Shown here: piece after piece, positions 9,563 through 17,647 of the stretch
How the letters are laid out: each line of letters opens with the position of its first letter
Numbering within the stretch: position 1 is the stretch's first letter
From: Paenibacillus sp. 19GGS1-52
Lineage (GTDB): Bacteria; Bacillota; Bacilli; Paenibacillales; Paenibacillaceae
Assembly (NCBI RefSeq): GCF_022369515.1
Contig: NZ_CP059724.1
Coordinates: forward strand, 4,154,001-4,218,000
Direction of reading: 5' to 3'
Length of the DNA stretch: 64,000 nucleotides
Position numbers and translations under genes: made by a program
Notes under the pieces: model-generated
Databases searched by the model: none
Seen by the model: only the letters and a program-made list of their open reading frames with translations
What the model was told of the DNA's origin: nothing

Positions 9563-11089
9563 TTAGCCCTTCTTGTACACCGAAGGCGAGACGCCATTCA
9601 GCGCTTTAAACTTGGCCGCGAACAAATCTGCATCCGAGTATCCCACACGTTCCGAGATATCCGAAATGCACATATTCGTCTGGCGCAGCAGTTTCTTGGC
9701 TTTTTCAATTCGGAATTCATGAAGAAATTCGTTAAAAGAAATGCCGTAACGTTTCTTGATTCGTTGTCCCAGATAAGCAGAATTCACATGCAAATGCTTC
9801 GCGATGTCCTGCAGCTTCAGCTTCTCCTGATAATGCGCCCGGACATAATCAATCGCCGCCGTAACGAGCAGGTCCTCTTGATTGTTGTCCGCTGAGGCGA
9901 ACCATTCAGCCACTTCGTTCAGATCCTCCGCCGTCTGCCGTTCAAACAGCGGCAAGCAGCAAGCAGTTACCCGAGGGGGAAACCATTTATCCGCCCATAC
10001 TGCGGATTCTCCTCCTCTGGCGTCGATTTCGCGTAGCAATTCAACTTTGATGTTGCTCAGGAAAGCATCGATCCATGCACTTGAAGTACTATTCGCCGAG
10101 AAAATTTTAAATATATCGCTCAGTTGGGAGCTTGATGGGTCAAGCTGCCCTTCGGTAACCGATTGGAGCAGCGATCTCTTCAGCCCTGCAGCAAGCAGCG
10201 CCATTCCATCCTTGTCTTGCTGCTGGAAGAAACTAATCCCGCGGGTATTCAAATCCGACCGGCATAGTTCAGCGGCAAGCGCTTCGTGATAGGCAGCATT
10301 CAGAAATGAAGTTCCCTGATGCTCAAGGCTTGCCGAGAAAAGAACTAGACCGTTATATTGAGTCCGCATTTCATTTATCCAGCTTGCCAGCATCACCGGT
10401 TCAAGCTCTGGGCCTTCTGGCGGGGAAACCAGTAAATAGCCATGCTTATGGCTTCCGGCCATAAAAGGATACGCGGTTATATTGCGGAACGCTTCCTTGA
10501 CGTTCATGGAATAGACTTGACTTCGCAAATGTAAGCTGTCGGGCGAATCGCCCTGAACCAATACACAGCATATCCGGGAGCCGGGGTGTATATCCAGCGC
10601 CTTAAGTGCCTCTTTCACTTCCTCTGAAGTATTCTCACGCATGAGAAGACGGGATACGGCTTCTGCCTGTATGAAGGCGGAAACCAATTCCTGCCGTGAA
10701 GCATGCTTGCGCTCAGCGCGTATTTGTTCGGCTACAGTTAGCAGAGCCTCTGTTAATTCTCTTTCATCCAAGGGTTTGGTCAAATAATTGGACACACCGT
10801 ATCTAAGGGCTTCCTTGGCATACTCAAAGTCTGCATAACCACTAAAAATGATAAATTTTGGTTGGAAATCGCTTTCAGCAAATTTCTTAATGAGTTCAAG
10901 GCCATCGATCACTGGCATACGTACATCAGTTATAACCAAATCAGGCCTTGTGCTATGAATAAGCTGCAGCGCATCTTCACCATCCATTGCCTCGCCGCAC
11001 ACTTCAAAGTCCAGCTCCTCCCATTCCACCAGGATTCGAAGTCCTTCAAGCATCAGCGGCTCATCGTCGGCAAACAGTACCTTAAGCAT
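9563..11089 (-). CDS. YesN-type response regulator (first of two)
   Basis: The receiver domain starts MLKVLFADDEPLML and includes the phospho-acceptor Asp in DLVITDVRMPVIDGLELI and NYLTKPLDEREL. The AraC-type DNA-binding domain fills the last ~100 residues (LKLQDIAKHLHVNSAYLGQRIKKRYG; CISDISERVGYSDADLFAAKFKALNG). An in-frame extension upstream to 11191 runs through a strong hairpin and has no ribosome binding site, so I use the ATG at 11089; 11101 and 11095 are alternatives. It ends 13 bases before the kinase gene and follows the permease by 130 bases. It may regulate the transporter operon. Confidence 0.87.
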   Translation of the reverse strand: MLKVLFADDEPLMLEGLRILVEWEELDFEVCGEAMDGEDALQLIHSTRPDLVITDVRMPVIDGLELIKKFAESDFQPKFIIFSGYADFEYAKEALRYGVSNYLTKPLDERELTEALLTVAEQIRAERKHASRQELVSAFIQAEAVSRLLMRENTSEEVKEALKALDIHPGSRICCVLVQGDSPDSLHLRSQVYSMNVKEAFRNITAYPFMAGSHKHGYLLVSPPEGPELEPVMLASWINEMRTQYNGLVLFSASLEHQGTSFLNAAYHEALAAELCRSDLNTRGISFFQQQDKDGMALLAAGLKRSLLQSVTEGQLDPSSSQLSDIFKIFSANSTSSAWIDAFLSNIKVELLREIDARGGESAVWADKWFPPRVTACCLPLFERQTAEDLNEVAEWFASADNNQEDLLVTAAIDYVRAHYQEKLKLQDIAKHLHVNSAYLGQRIKKRYGISFNEFLHEFRIEKAKKLLRQTNMCISDISERVGYSDADLFAAKFKALNGVSPSVYKKG

Positions 11090-11151
11090 CGGCATCACCA
11101 TCTTTATTTCTAAATTTTGAATTCGGAAAGCTAAGCCTTGTTGAACAGGAG

Positions 11152-11181
11152 AAACCGCTTCGGTCGCTGCCGAAACGGTTT
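11152..11181 (-). terminator. Strong hairpin after the ytcP-like permease
   Basis: A 12-base inverted repeat (AAACCGCTTCGG and its near-complement) with a 6-base loop lies 38 bases past the permease stop. On the minus strand it is followed by only a weak T-run. It fits a partial terminator or mRNA 3'-end between the transporter genes and the two-component genes. Confidence 0.55.
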
Positions 11182-11218
11182 TCATTAACATACAATCATT
11201 TAGATATTATAAATTCAG

Positions 11219-12130
11219 TTATTCTTTAACACTACCCAAGTTTAATCCTACCACGAAGTACTTCTGCAAGAAAGGATATACGAACAAAATCGGCACTGCG
11301 GTAACGATAGTGATGGCTGCACGGATGGAAGCCGGTGTCACCAGGGCCTGAATCTGATTGTGCTGATTGCCTGCCAGCGAAGATGGATCGTTGTTCGTGC
11401 TCATGGTGGAACCGAGCAGCTTCATCATTTCATATTGCAGTGTGCTGAGCTTGATATCCGAGGAGGCATACAGGAATGTATCGAACCAAGAGTTCCATGC
11501 GCCTACGGCGATGAACAAAGCAACGGTTGCCAGCACGGGTGTACACAGCGGAAAGATGATTTTCCAGAAGATTCTGAATTCTCCTGCCCCGTCGATCTTT
11601 GCTGACTCCGTAAGACTGCCTGGAAGGGACCGGATATACGTCCGCATGATAATCAGGTTGAACGCGCTGACCATGCTTGGAAGTATATAGACCATAAAGC
11701 TATGAAGCAGACCTAACTCTTTAATAAGGAAGTAATTCGGAATCAGTCCGGCATTGAAATACATGGTCAGGATGAACAACATGCCAATTTTTTTACGGAA
11801 AATATATTGCTGCTGCGCCATTGTATATGCCAGCATGGTGGTCAGGAAAACGCCTAATACCGTCGAGATCACCGTGCGGGCCACAGAGATAAAAGCGGCA
11901 TGGTAGATCGTCCCTGTAATAAAGACGGCTCTGTAGTTCTCCATAGTCCAGGCACGGGGCCAGAAATAAATTCCACCGGCAAGTGTGTCACTGCCATCAT
12001 TTAAAGAAACAGCCAGCGTGTGGAGGAATGGATAGAGCGTGATGGCAACCACAAAGAGCATAAATATCGTGTTGATCGTATGAAATACAATCGGCTCAAT
12101 GCGGCCTGAACTTTTCGTCACAGATTTCAT
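11219..12130 (-). CDS. ytcP: Oligosaccharide ABC transporter permease, YtcP type
   Basis: This 303-residue inner-membrane protein of the binding-protein-dependent permease family has about six membrane segments. The first is TIFMLFVVAITLYPFLHTLAVSLN. The ATPase-contacting EAA loop reads GSLTESAKIDGAGEFRIFWKIIFPL. It pairs with the LplB-like protein encoded 14 bases upstream. The complex lacks its own ATPase gene, as is usual for this group, and probably uses a shared MsmX-type ATPase encoded elsewhere. It imports xylan-derived oligosaccharides by inference from the enzyme genes around it. Confidence 0.9.
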   Translation of the reverse strand: MKSVTKSSGRIEPIVFHTINTIFMLFVVAITLYPFLHTLAVSLNDGSDTLAGGIYFWPRAWTMENYRAVFITGTIYHAAFISVARTVISTVLGVFLTTMLAYTMAQQQYIFRKKIGMLFILTMYFNAGLIPNYFLIKELGLLHSFMVYILPSMVSAFNLIIMRTYIRSLPGSLTESAKIDGAGEFRIFWKIIFPLCTPVLATVALFIAVGAWNSWFDTFLYASSDIKLSTLQYEMMKLLGSTMSTNNDPSSLAGNQHNQIQALVTPASIRAAITIVTAVPILFVYPFLQKYFVVGLNLGSVKE

Positions 12131-12144
12131 ATGGGTTTCCTCCT

Positions 12145-13131
12145 CTATACTAATCGCTCTTCGCCGAGGCGTTTTGCGATATAATTTGCGATGAATACGA
12201 GAATGACACTGACGATGGTTTTGAAGATCCCTGCCGCCGTAGCCAGAGAATAATTCCCCATAGAAATACCATACTTCACTACAAAGATATCAATGGTTTG
12301 CGACCAGTCCACAGTAAGCCCGTTACCAAGCAAATATTGAAGTTCAAAGCCGGCATCCAGAATATGTCCGATGTTCATAATCAACAAAATAACGAATGTG
12401 GCTTTAATCCCCGGAAGAGTGACATAGCGCATCTTCTGAAGACGCTTGGCGCCGTCAATGGACGCTGCCTCATACAGAGAAGGATCGATCGAGGTAATGG
12501 CTGCCAGATAAATGATGGTGCCCCAGCCCACCTCTTTCCACACGTTCGAAGCCCCGATAATGCCCCAGAAATATTTCCCTTCACTGAGCCACATAATCGG
12601 TTCTTTAATAAAGTGAAGCTTCATTAAGATGATATTGACAATTCCGTCATCAATCGACAGCGAAGTGGCAACGATGCCCGCTGCGATAACCCAGGACAAG
12701 AAGTGCGGCAAATACGAAATAGACTGAACGATACGCTTGAAAAACTTGATTTTGATCTCATTTAGCAGCAAAGCCAAGCCGATAGCCGTAGTAGTACCAA
12801 GTACAAGGTTTATGAAACTCATGGCAATCGTATTGCGCAGTACCATTAAAAAGGTATCATCCTCAAACAGAAATTTGAACTGCTGCAAGCCTACCCACTC
12901 TTGCTTGCCGAAGGGGAGCGCCGGGCGGTAGTTCTGAAAGGCCATTACCCAGCCCCAAATGGGAGCATAGTTAAAGATAATTAAATAAATGGCAATCGGT
13001 ACGGACATGAAAATAAGCTGCTTCTGCATTTTCAGCGTCTTCCAGCTAAGACTCACACCGATTTCCGGATCGACTCTGCGTTTTCTGGTCTTCTGTATTT
13101 TGACCGGTTTGTCCAGTACGGTATCAGACAT
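12145..13131 (-). CDS. lplB: Oligosaccharide ABC transporter permease, LplB type
   Basis: This 328-residue membrane permease has a charged cytoplasmic N-terminus (~1-35) and six membrane segments, the first QLIFMSVPIAIYLIIFNYAPIWGWVMAFQNY. The EAA loop is SIDPSLYEAASIDGAKRLQKMRYVTLPGIK. It follows the sugar-binding protein gene after a 99-base gap that holds a strong hairpin, and it precedes the YtcP-like partner. Together they form the translocation channel for oligosaccharide import. Confidence 0.9.
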   Translation of the reverse strand: MSDTVLDKPVKIQKTRKRRVDPEIGVSLSWKTLKMQKQLIFMSVPIAIYLIIFNYAPIWGWVMAFQNYRPALPFGKQEWVGLQQFKFLFEDDTFLMVLRNTIAMSFINLVLGTTTAIGLALLLNEIKIKFFKRIVQSISYLPHFLSWVIAAGIVATSLSIDDGIVNIILMKLHFIKEPIMWLSEGKYFWGIIGASNVWKEVGWGTIIYLAAITSIDPSLYEAASIDGAKRLQKMRYVTLPGIKATFVILLIMNIGHILDAGFELQYLLGNGLTVDWSQTIDIFVVKYGISMGNYSLATAAGIFKTIVSVILVFIANYIAKRLGEERLV

Positions 13132-13183
13132 GTAGTGTTCCCCTCCTGTAAGATCATTCTCTCCATACTATCCGGATTAATGA

Positions 13184-13210
13184 AGAGCGGGAAATACGAT
13201 TTCCCGCTCT
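13184..13210 (-). terminator. Hairpin between binding-protein and permease genes
   Basis: A perfect 11-base stem (AGAGCGGGAAA/TTTCCCGCTCT) with a 5-base loop sits 21 bases after the lplA-like stop. No T-run follows. Such stem-loops commonly protect the binding-protein mRNA or reduce readthrough, so that much more binding protein than permease is made. Confidence 0.6.
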
Positions 13211-13230
13211 ATCCTTTGTCTTGAAATCGA

Positions 13231-14898
13231 CTACTTCACACTCCAGTTTTTGATGCGCAACTGGATTCCTTCATTTATCCGGTCTTCATAAGCCTTGATG
13301 TCCAGCTTATGAATGTGGTCGACATAATCTTGCCAGACCCCATCAAATTCAGCCGGACTGGCCATAATGGCCTTCGGCAAATATTTGACTTCAAGGTCAT
13401 TCAGCTTGGACTGCGCAAGCTTGGCTGCCGAACCGTCCTTAAGAACGATGGAGTAAGCAGGGAAGTAGATATTATTTTCTTTCGGTTCCTTGAAGAATTC
13501 GGACCATGTTTTCTTGTTATACGCTTTCAGGATTTTCTGATCAGAAGGTTTCAGACTGTCGAAGAATTCCTGCGGTTGAGTTCCGGCATCCGCTGCATTC
13601 CCGTCGCTGTAGGTACCTTGAATTTTCGGCATATAACCAAACATAGTCGTGATTTTGTTAGCCAACTGCCAGCTTGTTTGATCTGCGTTCGTCCGCTCTT
13701 CCGGCGTCCGGTAGAACGTGCCGTCTTCCTTCACTTCATAGTCTTCGCCTTTGGTTCCCCATTGGAGAGTTTTCTGCCAATCTTCTGTAATCATCTGATC
13801 CAAGAATTTGATAATCCGGACAGGGTCCTTGGCATTGATCGAAATACCTAATCCGCGGTTGGTGCCGACCGCTCCGCGGTCACGATACCATTCCTCCGCG
13901 CCCGGATAGAGCAGAGGGAAGCCGATATACGTATTTTCTCTTTTGCCTTGAGAGATCAAAGAGGTTTCTCCATCTTGGAAGTTCCAGTGCTGGTCAAACA
14001 TACCGATGACCTTGCCGCTTGCGATTTTGGCCAGGTACTGGTCATAGTTCTGTACGAAAGCTTCTTTATCCATCAAACCTTGAGCGTTAATTACATTAAG
14101 CTTCTTATAATAGGTCTTGGAAATGTCCTTATCGGCAAAAATCTGCGCTTTGTTGTTGTCTACAACAACGCCCCCGTCATTCGGATGGCCCGCCAAGTGC
14201 TCAGGAGCGTTCTGAAGCGGGAATACACGCCAGTCGAAGTTGAGCGATTCAAATCCGATCATATCCGGGTGCTTCTCTTTATATTTGGCAATGATATCGA
14301 AATACTCATCAAGAGTCTTCGGTGTCGGATATCCCATTTCCTCAAGCACAGACTTTTGAAGCCAGAAGCCTGGTCCCTGGTAAGTCGGTTCGGTAATTTT
14401 ACCTTGATATACACCATAGCTTGGCAAAACGTAGATATGTCCGTCGGTCTCATCCTTGATCTGATTCCAGACCCCGGCATAATGCTTCTTCAGGTTGGGA
14501 GCGTACTTCTCAATCAAATCTTCAAGCGGAATGTACGCCTTGGCATTGAGTAATTTGTCATCGCCCGACATAATGTCCGGGTAGTCTCCTCCGGCAATCA
14601 TAACCCCCAGCTTCTGCTGCAGGTCGCCCACCAGAAGCTCCGTATTGAAGCTGACGCCGGTTTTTTCTTTAATCAGTTTGAGAATCTTGTTGTCCTCCGT
14701 AGGCGTCTGCCCGGGACTAGCCAAAAATACCGAGAATGTTGCCGGAGCATTGTCGTCTCCATTTGCGACTGGACTAGCCGTTGCCCCATTAGCTGAATTG
14801 CCGTTTGAATTGTTCGAGCTGCAGCCTGACAGAGCCAGTGCAACCGTGAATACACCGACCGCCAGCGCTCTGGCGGAACGTTTTACCTTTTTATGCAT
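13231..14898 (-). CDS. lplA: Extracellular sugar-binding lipoprotein, LplA type
   Basis: The mature start is marked by a lipoprotein signal (MHKKVKRSARALAVGVFTVA… LALSGC), so the protein is anchored outside the membrane. The ~555-residue length is typical of the large family 1 binding proteins paired with LplB/YtcP permeases. I use the ATG at 14898, preceded by GGGGAGG at 9 bases, rather than the upstream in-frame codon at 14931. It heads the importer operon and has a well-formed promoter overlapped by a cre-like site. Ligand is probably a xylo-, arabinoxylo- or aldouronic-oligosaccharide, inferred from the adjacent GH10 and GH43 genes. Confidence 0.9.
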   Translation of the reverse strand: MHKKVKRSARALAVGVFTVALALSGCSSNNSNGNSANGATASPVANGDDNAPATFSVFLASPGQTPTEDNKILKLIKEKTGVSFNTELLVGDLQQKLGVMIAGGDYPDIMSGDDKLLNAKAYIPLEDLIEKYAPNLKKHYAGVWNQIKDETDGHIYVLPSYGVYQGKITEPTYQGPGFWLQKSVLEEMGYPTPKTLDEYFDIIAKYKEKHPDMIGFESLNFDWRVFPLQNAPEHLAGHPNDGGVVVDNNKAQIFADKDISKTYYKKLNVINAQGLMDKEAFVQNYDQYLAKIASGKVIGMFDQHWNFQDGETSLISQGKRENTYIGFPLLYPGAEEWYRDRGAVGTNRGLGISINAKDPVRIIKFLDQMITEDWQKTLQWGTKGEDYEVKEDGTFYRTPEERTNADQTSWQLANKITTMFGYMPKIQGTYSDGNAADAGTQPQEFFDSLKPSDQKILKAYNKKTWSEFFKEPKENNIYFPAYSIVLKDGSAAKLAQSKLNDLEVKYLPKAIMASPAEFDGVWQDYVDHIHKLDIKAYEDRINEGIQLRIKNWSVK

Positions 14899-14962
14899 TT
14901 TGTTATGCCTCCCCTTTTTTGGCCTAATCACTTCGTATGTTCAATCACCTAGTGACAATTTA

Positions 14963-14990
14963 ATTATATCTTTCAAGAATACGCTTACAA
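14963..14990 (-). promoter_or_regulatory. Sigma-A promoter of the lplA operon with overlapping cre site
   Basis: On the minus strand TTGTAA (14985-14990), a 16-base spacer and a perfect TATAAT (14963-14968) form a vegetative promoter. The -35 hexamer lies inside a cre-like sequence, TTGTAAGCGTATTCTT at 14975-14990, matching 15 of 16 consensus positions. CcpA bound here would block RNA polymerase. Confidence 0.65.
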
Positions 14991-15030
14991 TTCATAAATT
15001 ATAGGTCTTCCCCCCTAAAAATACGATAAT

Positions 15031-15046
15031 ATGAAAACGCTTGCTA
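15031..15046 (-). promoter_or_regulatory. Second upstream cre-like site of the lplA operon
   Basis: The minus strand reads TAGCAAGCGTTTTCAT, 15 of 16 matches to the cre consensus (mismatch at position 2). It lies about 56 bases upstream of the cre site that overlaps the lplA promoter, so two sites could bind CcpA together. Confidence 0.5.
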
Positions 15047-15252
15047 TTGATATGACCCATGGACTTACTTACGTTCAAGGCTTATCCATACCAGATTCCA
15101 GAAAATGAGTTTCTGAGGGGGAGTCTAAACGCAATGCAGGACAATTTCAAGAAACATGGATTGTACAGCGGAATAGGGCTGGCGTCAATACGCCACCCCC
15201 TGCCAATACAAACTTATAGAACTGACAAATTGGACACCTTCCTGTTCATTCT

Positions 15253-17499
15253 TTAACGGGTGAACGTATAGGAGCTTCCGGCTTCTCCGTTGAACGAAAC
15301 GGAATCAAGACCAGGACCTCCCAGCCGGCATGGACCGGAAACCGCGCAATTCACAACCGCTTCAGTAATTAGTCCCTCCGCCCACGCGAAATCGAGGGTA
15401 TATCCTCCCCTCGCCCGCAGGCCCTTGACGCTGCCCGCGCTCCAGCTTTGCGGTAGCGCGGGCAGCAGCTTGATTCCCTCGGCATGGCTCTGGATCAGCA
15501 TCTCGGCAATCCCCGCCGCTCCTCCAAAATTGCCGTCAATCTGGAACGGCGGGTGGTTGTCAAACAGGTTGGGCAGCGTGGAATGCTCCAGCAAAGCGCG
15601 GACATTCGCATAGGCCTTGCCCTCATCCTGTAATCTGGCCCAGAAATTGATGATCCAGGCCCGGCTCCAGCCGGTGTGGCCTCCGCCGCTGACCAGCCTG
15701 CGTTCCAGCGTCGTCCGGGCGGCTTCAGCCAGTTCCGGCGTATGCTCCACGGTGAAGGAGTCGCCGGGGTACAGCGCAAACAGATGGGAGATGTGACGAT
15801 GCCCCGGCTCCACCTCTTCATAATCCTCCATCCATTCTTGAATCTGGCCGTATTTCCCGATTTTCGGCCTTGGAAGCCTTGCCAGAGCAGCTACGAGCTC
15901 TTCACGGAACGCCTCGTCCCTGCCGATAATCTCCGCACTGCGGATACATGCCCTGAAGAGCGCTTCAATAATCTGAAAATCCATTGAAGCCCCGGCGCAG
16001 AGCACACCCGATTCGCCGCCCGGCAGCTTATAGGTGTTCTCAGGGGAGACGGATGGGCAGGTAATCAGCCGGCCTTCTTCGTCTTCCACCAAATAATCTA
16101 ATAGGAACTGAGCCGCCTCTTTCATCGTCTCATATGCCTGCGCCAGAAAATAGCGATCCTGGCTGAACCGATAATGTTCCCATAGATGCAGGCATAGCCA
16201 GGCGGCACCTAGCGGCCAGAAAGAAGCAGGCAAGTAGGTATCCTGCGGAGCCGTGTCTGCCCAGATATCCGTATTGTGGTGCGCTGTAAACCCTCCGCAG
16301 CCGTACATAACCCTGGCTGTGACCCGCCCCGGCTCCCGCATCCGCTCGATCAAATGAAACAGCGGCTCATGGCATTCGGCCAGATTGCAGATTTCGGCTG
16401 GCCAGTAGTTCATTTGCGCATTGATGTTAATCGTGAATTTGCTGTCCCATGCAGGAGTGAAGCTGTCATTCCAGATGCCCTGCAGATTCGCAGGCAAGGA
16501 GCCTGGGCGGCTGGAAGATATGAGCAAATAGCGGCCATACTGAAAATAGGTCGCTATCATACCATTGTCCTCCTCCCCCTTCTGAATCCGCTTCAGTCGC
16601 TCGTCGGTCGGCAATTCGCTCTGATGCAGGTTCTCCGGCAGTGTCAGCGCAACCCGCCCATACAGTCCGCGGTAATCCGTGATATGCCGGGCCAGCAGCT
16701 CTTCATAGGAAACACAGGATAGTTCTTCTAGCCGTCTTTTGGCGTGAAGCTCCGGATCGGGATTGCGGAACGTAGTTCCCGCAGCAAGCAGCAGCGTAAC
16801 CGAGCTTGCTCTATCCACAAGCAAATACTCGCCGACGGTCTGACATTTGCCGTCTTCCGTGACCGCCCTCAAGACAGCAGCAAAGGAGCTACCCCCATGG
16901 CCGCCGCAATCGCCGCTCATCGCCAGCCCGTTGTTCTGCCACTTTTCAGTTTTCTCCAGATATCTCCAACTGTGACGGTTAAACCGCGCTTTCAGGGAAA
17001 CCCCGTTCTTATGATCGGAGGAAATCCGGATGACAATCGCCTGATCCGGGAAACTTGCCAGCAGCTCACGGGTATATCGGACCTCACCGATCCGGTACTT
17101 GATCCGGGATACACCGCTCTCCAAATCAAGCTCTCTTCTGTAGTCTTCGGCAGGCTGGCCGTGACCTCCAAAGGACAACAGCAGTTCTCCCAGTGGCAAA
17201 TAATGCCGCTGCGCTTCAGGAGTTCCCGCCATCGACATCGCTGCCAGCTCCTCCGCTTCCCGCAACTTCCCTTCCAGAATCAGACTGCGGAGCTTAGGCA
17301 AGTGAGGCAGGGCATCTTCGTTGTTGCGGTCGCGCGGGCCGCCGTACCATACTGAATCCTCATTGAGCTGCAGCTTCTCTTCGGCTGTACCGCCAAAAAT
17401 CATGGCACCGAGCCGCCCATTCCCAATCGGCAACGCCTCATTCCATTCCCGCGCCGGTTGGCTGTACCACAACTGCTGCTTGTGTTCCACGCTTGTCAT
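15253..17499 (-). CDS. GH95 alpha-L-fucosidase / alpha-L-galactosidase family enzyme
   Basis: The 748-residue protein matches the GH95 plan. There is an N-terminal beta-sandwich (LWYSQPAREWNEALPIGNGRLGAMIFGG… LNEDSVWYGGP), a long (alpha/alpha)6 barrel, and a C-terminal beta domain. Family active-site features are visible: NINAQMNYWPAE with the paired Asn residues, IQEWMEDYEE with the acid Glu, HRHISHLFALYPG, and QIDGNFGGAAGIAEML with the base-activating Asp. There is no signal peptide. Known members remove alpha-1,2-L-fucose or alpha-L-galactose; L-galactosyl caps occur on complex xylans and xyloglucans, which fits the setting. It lies downstream of a GH43 gene on the same strand with a 148-base gap. 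Confidence 0.88.
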   Translation of the reverse strand: MTSVEHKQQLWYSQPAREWNEALPIGNGRLGAMIFGGTAEEKLQLNEDSVWYGGPRDRNNEDALPHLPKLRSLILEGKLREAEELAAMSMAGTPEAQRHYLPLGELLLSFGGHGQPAEDYRRELDLESGVSRIKYRIGEVRYTRELLASFPDQAIVIRISSDHKNGVSLKARFNRHSWRYLEKTEKWQNNGLAMSGDCGGHGGSSFAAVLRAVTEDGKCQTVGEYLLVDRASSVTLLLAAGTTFRNPDPELHAKRRLEELSCVSYEELLARHITDYRGLYGRVALTLPENLHQSELPTDERLKRIQKGEEDNGMIATYFQYGRYLLISSSRPGSLPANLQGIWNDSFTPAWDSKFTININAQMNYWPAEICNLAECHEPLFHLIERMREPGRVTARVMYGCGGFTAHHNTDIWADTAPQDTYLPASFWPLGAAWLCLHLWEHYRFSQDRYFLAQAYETMKEAAQFLLDYLVEDEEGRLITCPSVSPENTYKLPGGESGVLCAGASMDFQIIEALFRACIRSAEIIGRDEAFREELVAALARLPRPKIGKYGQIQEWMEDYEEVEPGHRHISHLFALYPGDSFTVEHTPELAEAARTTLERRLVSGGGHTGWSRAWIINFWARLQDEGKAYANVRALLEHSTLPNLFDNHPPFQIDGNFGGAAGIAEMLIQSHAEGIKLLPALPQSWSAGSVKGLRARGGYTLDFAWAEGLITEAVVNCAVSGPCRLGGPGLDSVSFNGEAGSSYTFTR

Positions 17500-17647
17500 G
17501 ACTGCTTCGCTCCTCGGCCATTAAATTTTCCAGGAATTCAAGTCCTCTTCTCTGACAGCTACTGGATCGTCCTGATAAGAAACGACGCACCTGAGTATAT
17601 CCGAGCGCTGCTTTCTTTTATACAACGCTATCAAATTTTGCTCCCGG

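Noticed and set aside
13309..14553. Long plus-strand frames opposite the sugar-binding protein
   Set aside because: They are antisense to a lipoprotein gene with clear family features.
15176..15205. Rho-independent terminator after GH95
   Set aside because: GGCGT/ACGCC forms a short imperfect hairpin but there is no T-run, so I did not list it as a feature.
15059..15256. 65-codon plus-strand frame in the lplA control region
   Set aside because: It has no ribosome binding site, no recognisable motif, overlaps the GH95 stop and lies in a promoter region.
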